Notes: generated from the sequence alone by a model not told the origin. Counted from the stretch's first letter, positions 8,443-17,978 are shown. The stretch: 64,000 nucleotides of DNA from Sphingomonas immobilis (GCF_030580995.1 NZ_JAUQSZ010000009.1:147846-211845); one strand, 5' to 3'. Made by a program: numbers and translations.

Positions 8443-11400
8443 ATGGCCGATACCCCTCTCCCCGCTGCGCCGTTCGGCGCTTTCGCTCCCGCCATCCGGG
8501 CGCCGTCGCCATTGCGGCAGGCGATCACCGCCGCCTCTCGCCGCGACGAGGCCGGGGCGATTGCGCCGCTGATCGCGGCGGCGAGCCTCGACGAGGAGAC
8601 CGCCGCTGCCGTGCGCGAGACGGCACGGGCGCTGGTGACGCGGTTGCGCGCCACGCACCGGGGCACGGGCGTCGAGGGCCTCGTCCACGAATATTCGCTG
8701 TCGAGCGAGGAGGGCGTGGCGCTGATGTGCCTCGCCGAGGCGTTGCTCCGCATTCCCGACGACGACACGCGCGACGCGCTGATCCGCGACAAGATCGCCG
8801 ACGGCGACTGGGGCTCGCATCTCGGCGGCGGCAAGTCGCTGTTCGTCAATGCCGCCACCTGGGGTCTGGTGGTGACGGGCAAGCTCGTCGGCAGCGTCGA
8901 CGATCGCGGGCTCGGCGCGGCGCTGGCGCGGCTGGTCGCGCGCGCGGGCGAGCCGGTGATCCGGCGCGGCGTCGATCTCGCAATGCGGATGATGGGCGAG
9001 CAGTTCGTCACCGGCGAGACAATCGCCGAGGCGTTGAAGCGCGCGCGCGAGCGCGAGGCGAAAGGCTTTCGCTACAGCTACGACATGCTCGGCGAGGCGG
9101 CGACAACGGCTGCGGACGCGACGCGCTATCTCGCCGACTACGAGAATGCCATCCACGCGATCGGCAAGGCATCGGCGGGGCGCGGCATCTATGCGGGGCC
9201 GGGCATCTCGATCAAACTCTCGGCGCTCCACCCGCGCTACAGCCGCGCGCAGGCGGACCGCGTGATGCGCGAATTGCTGCCGCGCGTGAAGGCGCTCGCA
9301 ATGCTGTCGAAGGGCTATGACATCGGCATCAACATCGATGCGGAAGAAGCCGACCGGCTCGAACTTTCGCTCGATCTGCTGGAGAGCCTCGCGCTCGATC
9401 CCGAACTGGCGGGATGGGACGGGCTCGGCTTCGTCGTGCAGGGCTATGGCAAGCGGTGCCCGTTCGTGATCGACTGGATCGTCGATCTCGCGCGGCGCAG
9501 CGAGCGGCGGATCATGGTGCGGCTGGTCAAGGGCGCCTATTGGGATGCCGAGATCAAGCGCGCGCAGGTCGACGGGCTCGCGGATTTCCCGGTCTATACG
9601 CGGAAAGTCCATACCGACGTCGCGTATATCGCCTGCGCGCGGAAGCTGCTGGCGGCACCCGAGGCGGTTTTCCCGCAGTTCGCGACGCACAATGCGCAGA
9701 CTCTGGCGACGATCTACCGGCTTGCGGGGCCGGACTTCGCGGTCGGTAAGTACGAATTCCAGTGCCTGCACGGCATGGGCGAGCCGCTCTATGAACAAGT
9801 TGTCGGCAAGGCCGGGCTCGACCGGCCGTGCCGTATCTATGCGCCGGTCGGCACGCACGAGACGTTGCTCGCCTATCTGGTGCGGCGCCTGCTGGAGAAC
9901 GGCGCGAACTCCTCGTTCGTCAACCGGATCGCCGATCCGGCGGTGTCGATCGACGAGATGATCGCTGATCCGGTCGAGGTGGTGCGGGCGATGCCGCATC
10001 CCGGCGCGCGGCACGACCAGATCGCGCTGCCCGCCGGCCTCTATCCCGATCGCGCCAATTCGGCGGGCATCGACCTCAGCGACGAAAGCGCGCTGGCCGC
10101 GCTCGATACGGCCTTGCGCGAGAGCGCCGCGACCGTTTGGCACGCCGGTGGCGAGGGGCAGAGCCGCCCGGTCCTCAACCCGGCGGACCATGCCGATGTG
10201 GTCGGCACCGTGACGGAACCCACCGCCGACGATGCGACCGCCGCCGTCGCGCGTGCCGCCGCCTCGCGCTGGGGCGAGACGCTGGTCGGGGAGCGCGCCG
10301 CCATGCTGGAGCGCGCGGCCGACGCCATGCAGGCGCGCATGCCGGTGCTGATCGGGCTCGCCGTGCGCGAGGCGGGCAAATCGGTGCCCAACGCCATCGC
10401 CGAGGTGCGCGAGGCGATCGACTTCCTTCGCTACTACGCCGCGCAGGCGCGCAACACCTTCGGCGCGGCGCAAGCGCCGCTCGGGCCGATCGTGTGCATC
10501 AGCCCTTGGAACTTCCCGCTCGCGATCTTCACCGGGCAGGTCGCCGCCGCGCTGGTCGCGGGCAATCCCGTCCTCGCCAAGCCCGCCGAGGAGACGCCGC
10601 TGATCGCCGCCGAGTGCGTGTGGTTGTTGCATGAGGCGGGCGTACCGGCCGACGCGCTGCAGTTCCTGCCCGGCGACGGTGCGATCGGCGCGGCGCTCGT
10701 CGGTGCGGCGGAGACAGCAGGCGTGATGTTCACCGGATCGACCGAGGTCGCGCGGCTGATCCAGCGCCAGCTCGCCACGCGCCTCTCTCCCGCCGGCAAG
10801 CCGATCCCGCTGATCGCCGAAACGGGTGGCCAGAACGCCATGATCGTCGACAGCTCCGCGCTCGCCGAACAGGTGGTGGCGGACGTCATCGCCTCCGCCT
10901 TCGACAGCGCCGGCCAGCGATGCTCCGCGCTGCGCGTGCTGTGTCTGCAGGAAGAGATCGCCGACCGCACGCTGACGATGCTTAAGGGCGCGCTCAAGGA
11001 ACTCAGCATCGGCCGTACCGACCGGCTCGCGGTCGATATCGGCCCGGTCATCACCGCCGAGGCCAAGGCCAATATCGAGGGGCACATCGAGGGCATGCGC
11101 GCGCGCGGCCGCCGCGTCGAGCAGCAGGAGCTGCCGCCCGAGACGCGCGCGGGCACCTTCGTCGCGCCGACGATCATTGAGCTGGAGGACATCGCCGACC
11201 TGACGCGCGAGGTGTTCGGGCCGGTGCTGCACGTCATCCGCTTCCGCCGCGACCGGATGAACGCGCTGATCGATGCGATCAACGCGACCGGATACGGCCT
11301 CACCTTCGGGCTGCACACGCGGCTCGACGAGACGGTCGCCCACGTTACGGCGCGGGTGAAGGCCGGGAACCTCTACATCAACCGTAACGTCATCGGCGCG

Positions 11401-12054
11401 ATCGTCGGCGTGCAGCCGTTCGGCGGGCGCGGGCTTTCGGGCACCGGGCCGAAGGCGGGCGGGCCGCTCTATCTCGGGCGGCTGGCGAGCGCGCCGCCGC
11501 CGTTCGGCCCTCGCGCACGCTACCTCGACACGCCACTGCACGATTTTGCCGACTGGCTGGAAGCGACGGGCGCGGTCGACTGTGCGGCGGCCGCGCGCCG
11601 CTACGGCGAGGCATCGGCGTTGGGGGCGGAAATCGCGCTGCCCGGCCCGGTCGGCGAGCGCAATCTCTACGCGCTGCACGCGCGCGGCCGCATCCTGATG
11701 CGCCCGGCGACCACGGAGGGGCTCCACGCGCAGATGGCGGCGGTGCTGGCGACTGGCAATAGCGGGACACTGGAGGGCATGGCGCTGCCCGAGGGTATGC
11801 CGCCGAGTGTCGCGGCGCGCTTCGCGCCCGATGCCCGCACACCCTTCGCGGCGGCGCTGGTCGAGGGCAATGCCGCGCGCGTCGCGGCTATGGCGGAGAC
11901 GGTCGCGGCGTTGCCCGGCGCGATCGTGTCGGTCCACGCCGCCGATCCCGCGCAGCCGCTCGCATATTCGGTCGATCTGCTGCTCGAGGAGGTATCGACC
12001 TCGATCAACACCACGGCGGCGGGCGGCAATGCCAGCCTGATGATGATCGGCTGA
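8443..12054 (+). CDS. putA: Bifunctional proline dehydrogenase / glutamate semialdehyde dehydrogenase
   Basis: A protein of about 1203 residues that converts proline to glutamate in two steps. The FAD-binding proline dehydrogenase barrel covers roughly residues 160-480 (YDMLGEAA, GPGISIKLSALHPRY, RLVKGAYWD, FATHNAQT). The aldehyde dehydrogenase covers roughly 560-1020, with ISPWNFPLAIF, catalytic Glu in LIAETGGQNA and catalytic Cys in SAGQRCSALR. A C-terminal ALDH-like domain follows. The N-terminal ribbon-helix-helix DNA-binding domain of the E. coli protein is absent, so this form should not autoregulate. An in-frame GTG lies two codons upstream; the ATG was preferred, although no strong ribosome binding site is visible. 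Confidence 0.97.
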   Translation: MADTPLPAAPFGAFAPAIRAPSPLRQAITAASRRDEAGAIAPLIAAASLDEETAAAVRETARALVTRLRATHRGTGVEGLVHEYSLSSEEGVALMCLAEALLRIPDDDTRDALIRDKIADGDWGSHLGGGKSLFVNAATWGLVVTGKLVGSVDDRGLGAALARLVARAGEPVIRRGVDLAMRMMGEQFVTGETIAEALKRAREREAKGFRYSYDMLGEAATTAADATRYLADYENAIHAIGKASAGRGIYAGPGISIKLSALHPRYSRAQADRVMRELLPRVKALAMLSKGYDIGINIDAEEADRLELSLDLLESLALDPELAGWDGLGFVVQGYGKRCPFVIDWIVDLARRSERRIMVRLVKGAYWDAEIKRAQVDGLADFPVYTRKVHTDVAYIACARKLLAAPEAVFPQFATHNAQTLATIYRLAGPDFAVGKYEFQCLHGMGEPLYEQVVGKAGLDRPCRIYAPVGTHETLLAYLVRRLLENGANSSFVNRIADPAVSIDEMIADPVEVVRAMPHPGARHDQIALPAGLYPDRANSAGIDLSDESALAALDTALRESAATVWHAGGEGQSRPVLNPADHADVVGTVTEPTADDATAAVARAAASRWGETLVGERAAMLERAADAMQARMPVLIGLAVREAGKSVPNAIAEVREAIDFLRYYAAQARNTFGAAQAPLGPIVCISPWNFPLAIFTGQVAAALVAGNPVLAKPAEETPLIAAECVWLLHEAGVPADALQFLPGDGAIGAALVGAAETAGVMFTGSTEVARLIQRQLATRLSPAGKPIPLIAETGGQNAMIVDSSALAEQVVADVIASAFDSAGQRCSALRVLCLQEEIADRTLTMLKGALKELSIGRTDRLAVDIGPVITAEAKANIEGHIEGMRARGRRVEQQELPPETRAGTFVAPTIIELEDIADLTREVFGPVLHVIRFRRDRMNALIDAINATGYGLTFGLHTRLDETVAHVTARVKAGNLYINRNVIGAIVGVQPFGGRGLSGTGPKAGGPLYLGRLASAPPPFGPRARYLDTPLHDFADWLEATGAVDCAAAARRYGEASALGAEIALPGPVGERNLYALHARGRILMRPATTEGLHAQMAAVLATGNSGTLEGMALPEGMPPSVAARFAPDARTPFAAALVEGNAARVAAMAETVAALPGAIVSVHAADPAQPLAYSVDLLLEEVSTSINTTAAGGNASLMMIG

Positions 12055-12061
12055 CGCCCGA

Positions 12062-13195
12062 TCAGCCGCGCTTGCGCCAGGTGAAGATCGACGACATCGC
12101 GTAGTTCCACACCGTCGTCACCGCGATTCCGGCAAGTGCCGCGGCGGCGATGTAATTGTGGCGCTGGTACAGCCAGCGCGCGATGCCGACATTGGCGAGG
12201 AAACCCACGCCACAGACGATGTTGAAGGTCAGCCAGCCCCAGGCGAGCCGCGCACCCGTCAGCCGCTGGTCGCGGTAGGTGAGGTAATTGTTGAGGAAGA
12301 AGTTGCTCGACGTCGCGGTCAGCGCCGCCACGCCTTGCGCAATCGCGAACCAGCGTTCCTCCTGAACATTGCCGTAGAGCGCCAGCAGCACCTGCAGCAC
12401 CAGCGTCAGCACCAGGAAATGCACGACCACGCCTGATCCGCCGACGATCGCGAAGCCGATGAAGCGCACCGGGATGATGTGCCCAAACGCCTTGTCGAGC
12501 AGGAGCTGGAGATATTCCCACAGCACGAGCCCGTCGAGCTTGCTCTCGCCGTGCTGGCGGGCGCGGAAGGTGAAAGGCACCTCGGCGACGCGCAAGGGCG
12601 TCGGCGAGGATGCGGCGATGTCGAGCAGGATCTTGAAGCCGACCGAGGACAGACCCGGCAGTGCCGCCATGAAGGCGGAGCGCGTGAGCATGAAGAAGCC
12701 GCTCATCGGATCGCCGATGGCGGTGCGCGTCAGGCGGTTCGCGAGGGCAGTGGCGAAGCGGCTCATCGCCGCGCGGCGCTTGTCCCAATCGCCGACGCCG
12801 CCGCCTTCGACGTAACGGCTGCCGACGACGAGATCGACGTCGCCGGCGATGATGCGGCGGAACATGGCGACCAGCACCGCCTCGTCATGTTGCATGTCGC
12901 CGTCCATCACCGCGACGAAGGGTGCGGCGGTGGCGAGGATGCCCTCGACACAGGCCGAGGCGAGCCCGCGCCGGCCGTAGCGATGCAGCACGCGCACGCG
13001 CGGATCGGCGAGCGCGAGGGTGCGCGCTTCTTCCGCGGTCCCGTCGGGCGAATGATCGTCGACGAACACGATCTCCCAGCGGATATCGCCGAGCGCCCGC
13101 TCGACCGCCGCGACGATGAGCGGCACGTTGCGCACCTCGTTATATGTCGGGACGACAATCGCGAGTTCGGCGGGAAGGGCGTCGGGCCGCGGCAT
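12062..13195 (-). CDS. Family 2 glycosyltransferase fused to a GtrA-like membrane domain
   Basis: The 377-residue protein has an N-terminal polyprenyl-phosphate sugar transferase domain: VVPTYNEVRN, VFVDDHSPDGT, the metal-binding VMDGDMQHDE and the usual GSRYVEGG. A C-terminal GtrA domain follows with about four membrane helices (residues 235-370). The DPM1-like plus GtrA layout is known for enzymes that load a sugar onto a lipid carrier and help flip it. It probably acts in cell-envelope glycan decoration. It is convergent with putA with only seven bases between the stops, and it ends the host segment before tRNA-Val. Confidence 0.9.
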   Translation of the reverse strand: MPRPDALPAELAIVVPTYNEVRNVPLIVAAVERALGDIRWEIVFVDDHSPDGTAEEARTLALADPRVRVLHRYGRRGLASACVEGILATAAPFVAVMDGDMQHDEAVLVAMFRRIIAGDVDLVVGSRYVEGGGVGDWDKRRAAMSRFATALANRLTRTAIGDPMSGFFMLTRSAFMAALPGLSSVGFKILLDIAASSPTPLRVAEVPFTFRARQHGESKLDGLVLWEYLQLLLDKAFGHIIPVRFIGFAIVGGSGVVVHFLVLTLVLQVLLALYGNVQEERWFAIAQGVAALTATSSNFFLNNYLTYRDQRLTGARLAWGWLTFNIVCGVGFLANVGIARWLYQRHNYIAAAALAGIAVTTVWNYAMSSIFTWRKRG

Positions 13196-13307
13196 CGCTC
13201 GTGCATAGGAAGCCGCACCGGACGCGGCAAATCATTCGTGCGGCGGCGAGGCCCCGCCCGCTAAATCGCTTGCGATTGCGCACGCGCGCTGGCATCGGCC
13301 CCTTCGC

Positions 13308-13383
13308 GGGCGATTAGCTCAGTTGGTAGAGCGTCTCGTTTACACCGAGAATGTCGGCGGTTCGAGCCCGTCATCGCCCACCA
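13308..13383 (+). tRNA. tRNA-Val (anticodon TAC)
   Basis: A complete cloverleaf of 76 bases. The acceptor stem is GGGCGAT/ATCGCCC, the D arm GCTC-AGTTGGTA-GAGC, the anticodon stem TCTCG/CGAGA with loop TTTACAC (anticodon TAC), and the T loop TTCGAGC. Discriminator A and an encoded CCA complete it. Its last 14 bases are duplicated at 56860 and form the prophage attachment core, so integration leaves the tRNA intact. Confidence 0.97.
13370..13383 (+). other. attL core at the tRNA-Val 3' end
   Basis: GTCATCGCCCACCA, the last 14 bases of tRNA-Val, is identical to 56860-56873. The integrase gene begins 157 bases further on and reads away from the tRNA, the usual layout for this integrase class. 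Confidence 0.92.
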
Positions 13384-13487
13384 TTCCCGCTTTGCAAGGG
13401 TCGCCAGCGGGCATCATATGATTGCACCCGCCGCAGAAACACGCCACTTTCACTCCGTCAGGGCTTCTCAAGGCCCATCACCCAAGA

Positions 13488-13537
13488 TGCCCCCGGTTGG
13501 GGGCAGTCTGGGGACACTCAACCGGAAGAAGGGGGCA
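13488..13537. promoter_or_regulatory. GGGGGCA repeats near attL, candidate integrase arm sites
   Basis: TGCCCCCGGTTGGGGGCA (13488-13505) is a perfect 7-base inverted repeat with a four-base spacer, and a further GGGGGCA lies at 13531-13537 just before the integrase start. The same heptamer occurs twice in direct orientation near attR. Binding by the integrase or excisionase is inferred. Confidence 0.45.
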
Positions 13538-13539
13538 TT

Positions 13540-14832
13540 GTGGCACTCACCGATACACAGGCCCGCAAGGCCGAGACGCGAGAGAAGGATTACAAGCTCG
13601 CCGATTCCGGCGGGCTCTACCTATTTGTCACCTCTCGCGGCTTCAAATCGTGGCGGCTCAAGTACCGCTTTGGCGGCAAGGAGAAGAGGCTGATCTTCGG
13701 CCCCTACCCTGAGGTTTCGCTCGCCAAGGCACGCGAGGCGCGGGATCGCGCTCGTATTCTGCTGCGCGATCACCGCGATCCTGCTCTTGAAGAGCGGAAG
13801 CGCAAGATGGCCGCACACGCCGCTGCCGGTGCTACGTTCGAGCGGGTGGCGAAGGAGTGGCACGATGCGCAGAAGCCTCGGTGGTCACCTCTTCAGGCGA
13901 AGAAGGTCATTCAGGCGTTCGAGCGCGATGTGTTCAAGGAAATCGGGGCGCTCCCGCTACTCGACATCGACGGGCCGATGATCCTCAAGATGCTGCGAAA
14001 GGTCGAGGCGCGTGGCGCGATCGACACGGCCAAGCGCATCCGCCAGCACGTCTCAGGCGTGTTCGGCTACGGCATCGCCGAAGGGCTGGTTGCCGCAGAT
14101 CCGGCGGCGACGATTGGCCGCGCGCTGAAACCAATCGGAAAGAAGGGCAAGCAGCCAGCGGTGCGCACACTGGAGGCGGCTCGGCAGCTTCTCAAGGATA
14201 TGGACGTTACGACCGCCGGGCCCCTAACGAAGCTGGCCTCGCGACTGCTCGCGTTGACGTTGGTACGCCCCGGCATCGTGCGGGCGGCGCGGTGGAGCGA
14301 GTTCGAGGGAATTGACTGGTCCGATCCCGACGCGCCATCGCCGGACGCCATCTGGCGCGTCCCGGCCGAGCGAATGAAGCTCGAACTGGAAAACAAAGAT
14401 GACGAGGCGTTTGAACATATCGTGCCGCTGCAGCCGCAAGCGATCTCGGTGCTTCACGCGGTCCGGCGGCTGACCGGCCGCATCGATTACCTGTTCCCCA
14501 GCATCCGGTCGACGGCGAAGCCGATGTCGGAAAATACGATCGGCTACATGTACGCCCGCAACGGCTATAGCGGCCGGCACGTGCCGCACGGCTGGCGCGC
14601 GACTTTTTCCACCCTGATGAATGAGATCGCGGTCAACGAGCAGCGGCCGGACGATCGCGCGCAGATCGACGCGATGCTCGCCCACAAACCGAAGGGCCTC
14701 TCGGGCTCTGAGATGGCCTATAATCGGGCGAAGCATATGGGCCGACGCCGCGAATTAGCAAACGAGTGGGCGAATATTCTGACCGCTGACCTGGCCCCGC
14801 CGAGCGATCTGCTAAGCGGGCAGACGCGCTAG
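13540..14832 (+). CDS. int: Prophage tyrosine integrase (P4-type, DUF4102 N-domain)
   Basis: A 430-residue site-specific recombinase. The N-terminal DUF4102 arm-binding domain covers about residues 1-90 (YKLADSGGLYLFV, LKYRFGGKEKRLIFG), a SAM-like core-binding domain about 95-190, and the catalytic domain the remainder. The active site includes Arg in LTLVRPGIVRAARW, the H-x-x-R box as HGWRATF and the LAH box. The tyrosine lies in MAYNRAKHMGRRREL. The GTG start was preferred because the protein begins ALTDTQARKAE as in relatives and GAAGAAGGGG lies just upstream; the frame is open upstream to 13351. It integrates at the tRNA-Val 3' end. Confidence 0.95.
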   Translation: MALTDTQARKAETREKDYKLADSGGLYLFVTSRGFKSWRLKYRFGGKEKRLIFGPYPEVSLAKAREARDRARILLRDHRDPALEERKRKMAAHAAAGATFERVAKEWHDAQKPRWSPLQAKKVIQAFERDVFKEIGALPLLDIDGPMILKMLRKVEARGAIDTAKRIRQHVSGVFGYGIAEGLVAADPAATIGRALKPIGKKGKQPAVRTLEAARQLLKDMDVTTAGPLTKLASRLLALTLVRPGIVRAARWSEFEGIDWSDPDAPSPDAIWRVPAERMKLELENKDDEAFEHIVPLQPQAISVLHAVRRLTGRIDYLFPSIRSTAKPMSENTIGYMYARNGYSGRHVPHGWRATFSTLMNEIAVNEQRPDDRAQIDAMLAHKPKGLSGSEMAYNRAKHMGRRRELANEWANILTADLAPPSDLLSGQTR

Positions 14833-14872
14833 CTGGTAGCCAGCCAATAGAGCGGTCAGGCACGGTCGTGAA

Positions 14873-14898
14873 TGTCCGCTGGGGGTGGGAAGCGGACA
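14873..14898. repeat. Palindromic repeat, copy 1
   Basis: Arms TGTCCGCT and AGCGGACA flank a ten-base spacer GGGGGTGGGA. It lies between the integrase and the chemoreceptor gene. A second copy with the same spacer is at 16982, and a third with another spacer at 17953. Short dyads of this TCCGCT type are thought to be common in sphingomonad intergenic DNA. Confidence 0.75.
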
Positions 14899-14963
14899 AT
14901 CTGCTTCTATGAGTCCACGATTTAAGTTGTCCATCACACCGTGGGGCATTGGTCGGTCGCTCA

Positions 14964-16676
14964 TCAGGCGGCGATGGTGAAGTTCGACACCAAAGTGACG
15001 AGCCGCGATGTTTCGTCCGAAAAGTCATGTAGGGACTGGGTCGCGTCCTCGACCAATTGGAAGTTTAGCTCCGTCATCCGATCGACCTCCGCGATCGCGG
15101 TATTTACTTCGCTCAGCGCACGCGACTGATCTCTCGTTGTCGTAATGATTTGGCGCGCGCCCTCGCTCACCACCATGAAGCGATCGACAATCACTTGCAG
15201 CGCCTGCCCGGTCTCGGTTACGAGCCCAACGCCCTCTCGAATGTTGATTTCGGACGCAGCGGTAAGACGGCGAATTTCGGCGGCAGCGTCACTCGACTGC
15301 TTTGCGAGCGTGCGGACTTCCGATGCGACAACGGCGAAACCACGACCCTGTTCGCCGGCGCGTGCGGCTTCAACGGCGGCGTTGAGCGATAGTAGGTTGG
15401 TCTGAGCGGCGATCTGGTCAATCAGGCCGCTGAACCCGGCGATGCGTCGCGACGCCTCCTCGATCACCGCCATCTTCGCGCTGGCGCGGCGCACGACGTC
15501 GCCCGAGTCGTGAGCGCTGGCGCGTGCCTCTTCAATAACGATCTCGGTCGTCGACGCAGCATCTGCGGTCTGCTTGACCGTTTCCGTGATGTCCGCCAAC
15601 CGTTCGGCTGCGTGGCGGAGGTTCTGCATCTGCCGCGAGGTTCGCTGCGACAATTGGTCTGACCCCGCCCGCATCGTGGTAACCCCGCACTCCAGCCCCA
15701 CCGTATGCCGTGCGACTTTGGCAACAGCTTCGCGAAGTTGCTCAACGGTGGCGTTGAAGTCGCCGCGCAGTTCCTCGTAGTCGGAGGCGAACGGCGTATC
15801 GAGACAAATCGTGAGGTTACCCCAAGCAAGAGCGTTCAGCGCACGGGCAAGTTCGCCTACCACCAGATCTTGTGCGGCGGCGCGGACGGCCAGTTCCGCG
15901 TCATGGGCCCGGCGCTCACGTGCGATCCGTTCGCGGTGCTTGGCGTCGTCATGCTCGAGCCGCAATTTCTCAAGCGCTGCTGCTTGGAAGATTGCTACCG
16001 CACCGGCCATCTGGCCGACTTCGTCGTCGCGGCCTTTTGCCGGAATTGTGACGCCGAGATTACCGTCGGCAATGGCGAGCATCGCCGTGGTCATCGACCG
16101 TACCGGTCGGGTAACCGAACCGATAATGACAGCGCAGGCTGCAATGCAGAACACGGTGACGAGACCTGCGGCGATAAGCGTTAGCCGGCCAGTCTGCGCG
16201 ACCGCGGCGTCGCCGCGAACATCCCACTCGCCGCTCCACGCGTCGATATGTTTGCGCACAGATTCGTAAAGCGCGTCATCGGCGTCACTTTCCCCAGGGT
16301 CACCGCTCTCAAGTTCGACCACGTTACGGCGTTCGACATTTGCGTAGCGATCAAACAACGGCAACAGATCGGGCCGGTCCTTGGAGAGGAGGGCGTGCCC
16401 CTCGGCTGCCAACTGGGAAATGCTAGTTATCTTGTTGGTCAGACGGCGCGATTTTTCGGCGGGCGCGAGATGGAGATCGTCAAGATTCTCGGCATGGAGC
16501 GCTGCGATATGAATTTGGTCTAACGCGCTCAGCGCTTTGTCGGAGGTGGTGTTGATCCGCTCATAGGCTGCGAGCTGACGGGTCTGCAGGAAGGTCGCGC
16601 CGGCGATCAGGAGTGTCACCATGATCATCGCGCTGACGCTCAGGATGACTTTCTCAGCGAGATTTAGGGGGCGCAT
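14964..16676 (-). CDS. Methyl-accepting chemotaxis protein carried by the prophage
   Basis: A transmembrane chemoreceptor of about 570 residues. There is a membrane segment at about 10-30, a periplasmic sensor of about 135 residues with helical character, a second segment at about 165-186, a HAMP domain, a second HAMP-like unit and the cytoplasmic coiled coil. The conserved hairpin tip [20 protein letters not shown] binds CheA and CheW. No C-terminal CheR/CheB pentapeptide is present. The start at the ATG of [10 protein letters not shown] was chosen because the preceding 43 codons of open frame look non-coding. No che gene accompanies it, so it would have to work through host chemotaxis proteins. 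Its presence inside a phage is unusual. Confidence 0.9.
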   Translation of the reverse strand: MRPLNLAEKVILSVSAMIMVTLLIAGATFLQTRQLAAYERINTTSDKALSALDQIHIAALHAENLDDLHLAPAEKSRRLTNKITSISQLAAEGHALLSKDRPDLLPLFDRYANVERRNVVELESGDPGESDADDALYESVRKHIDAWSGEWDVRGDAAVAQTGRLTLIAAGLVTVFCIAACAVIIGSVTRPVRSMTTAMLAIADGNLGVTIPAKGRDDEVGQMAGAVAIFQAAALEKLRLEHDDAKHRERIARERRAHDAELAVRAAAQDLVVGELARALNALAWGNLTICLDTPFASDYEELRGDFNATVEQLREAVAKVARHTVGLECGVTTMRAGSDQLSQRTSRQMQNLRHAAERLADITETVKQTADAASTTEIVIEEARASAHDSGDVVRRASAKMAVIEEASRRIAGFSGLIDQIAAQTNLLSLNAAVEAARAGEQGRGFAVVASEVRTLAKQSSDAAAEIRRLTAASEINIREGVGLVTETGQALQVIVDRFMVVSEGARQIITTTRDQSRALSEVNTAIAEVDRMTELNFQLVEDATQSLHDFSDETSRLVTLVSNFTIAA

Positions 16677-16891
16677 TTTCGGAAAACGCAGGTGCGAGCC
16701 GCACTGTACTTTGCGACCAAGCCAATGAATCGACGCGCGGGTTTTGCCCGACGACGATGCGTCTGGCTGATCGACTGTCCAGAATGAGGAGAAAACTGCG
16801 GTCATGTGATTGCGGTCCGCTGAAGGGTCGATGCGGTACAGCGCTTCGCTTGCTACAAACTCGTAAAGGACTAGGGGATCAGGAGGGCGGA

Positions 16892-16907
16892 TTAGACCAA
16901 GGTCTAA
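16892..16907. promoter_or_regulatory. Perfect dyad TTAGACC-AA-GGTCTAA
   Basis: Seven-base arms with a two-base spacer lie about 215 bases upstream of the chemoreceptor start. The symmetry is that of a dimeric regulator site. No T-run follows, so it is not a terminator. The regulator is unknown. Confidence 0.45.
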
Positions 16908-16981
16908 CGCGGCAATGAATCATCTACTGAATTTCCGGAAAGCAAGGCCGCCGGAATGTCTGCTGTGGGTCGGGGGCGGAA

Positions 16982-17005
16982 GTCCGCTGGGGGTGGGAAG
17001 CGGAC
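16982..17005. repeat. Palindromic repeat, copy 2
   Basis: GTCCGCT and AGCGGAC flank the same ten-base spacer as copy 1, so 24 consecutive bases are shared with 14874-14897. The two copies bracket the chemoreceptor gene and its upstream region. Confidence 0.75.
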
Positions 17006-17163
17006 GTTGGCTGCATGACCGGGATTAGGTGGAAAGCAGACCTTGGCGGTATGGCGAGACTTGGGTGGAGTGCCGACAGGCAGCTCTCAGGAGGCAGATC
17101 GGGATAGCTGCCATCCTTGGTGTAGTGCTACGTTTGTTCATAGTCCAAATTGGAGCACACAGG

Positions 17164-17859
17164 ATGGGTCTTTCCCGGTCGAGGAACATCAGCCAAACGA
17201 TAACTCGCTCGATCGAGTGGTTGGCTATCCTGAGCGGCCTCCTTGGAATATGCTCGTTCGCAAGCTTGATCACGTACATCACGTCGCCGGATCTTCAGAT
17301 GGAGGAGTCTGGCGCGGTGGCGCCGATAGGACAACTGCTCCTGACCGCCCAGTTTTTGTGTTCCGCCGCCCAGGTCTTTCTGATGATTCCCGTTGCGATT
17401 TGTTTTTATCGCTGGGACCAACGGCGGTTGCCCGGCGTGGGTCGGAATTTGGTGGCCCGACATTGGACGATGCTGGGGGTTGTTGCTTTGGGCGCTGTGG
17501 GTGTTCTTCGTTTGATAGCTATGATCGACGTCGCCATCTCCGACATAGTCTTCATGCTTCCGATGGGCCTGGTCGGCGCATGGCTCATAGCTATCAACTG
17601 GGCGAACCCAATGGCATTGCCCAAGTGGTTGAGAATTTGGGGTACTGTCGCGGGCGTCGGTTTGGTTGGCGTGGGACTAAACTTCATTTTTAACGGAGGC
17701 CTTGCCGTCTTTACCGAAGGCCCGATGGCATATGGGAACAACGTGCAATTTCATATCGGTTTGGGATTGTTCGGATTTCCCGGATTTGTTCTATTCGCAA
17801 CTTGGTCGGTCCTGCTCGGTTTGCGGCTGTTAACATTGTCACGTGGACAGACACATTGA
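17164..17859 (+). CDS. Polytopic membrane protein, unknown function
   Basis: About 231 residues with roughly six hydrophobic segments (for example WLAILSGLLGICSFASLITY near the start and HIGLGLFGFPGFVLFATWSV near the end). I do not recognise a family with confidence; the layout resembles small DUF4386-type membrane proteins. The ATG was chosen because GGAG lies eight bases upstream; the frame is open to 17029, but that stretch overlaps repeat-derived sequence. It has a lower GC content than its neighbours and lies in the same cargo segment as the chemoreceptor, divergent from it. It may have been acquired separately from the phage backbone. Confidence 0.6.
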   Translation: MGLSRSRNISQTITRSIEWLAILSGLLGICSFASLITYITSPDLQMEESGAVAPIGQLLLTAQFLCSAAQVFLMIPVAICFYRWDQRRLPGVGRNLVARHWTMLGVVALGAVGVLRLIAMIDVAISDIVFMLPMGLVGAWLIAINWANPMALPKWLRIWGTVAGVGLVGVGLNFIFNGGLAVFTEGPMAYGNNVQFHIGLGLFGFPGFVLFATWSVLLGLRLLTLSRGQTH

Positions 17860-17952
17860 TCACTGTGCGCGAGGGGCCAGTTTCGGGATCTCCCGCCGAT
17901 CTACCCTAGACCGACTTTGGGGCGATAGCTGCTAATTCGTGATCGCCGCCGA

Positions 17953-17978
17953 TGTCCGCTATGGGTCGTTAGCGGACA
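17953..17978. repeat. Palindromic repeat, copy 3
   Basis: TGTCCGCT and AGCGGACA flank ATGGGTCGTT. The arms equal copy 1 but the spacer differs. The stop codon of the AlpA-like gene lies inside it, so it may also shape the 3' end of the leftward operon. Confidence 0.7.

Larger units (their letters stand above)
16677..17163. other. Intergenic region between the chemoreceptor and a membrane protein gene
   Basis: About 490 bases between divergent genes with no convincing coding frame. It contains the dyad at 16892-16907, a degenerate and then a perfect TCCGCT palindrome at about 16955-17005, and presumably the promoters of both flanking genes. Base composition is less GC-rich than in the neighbouring phage genes. 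Confidence 0.6.

Noticed and set aside
7699..11937. Minus-strand open frame of 1412 codons opposite the phospholipase D-like gene and putA
   Set aside because: Antisense mirror of well supported genes, with a biased composition and no recognisable motif.
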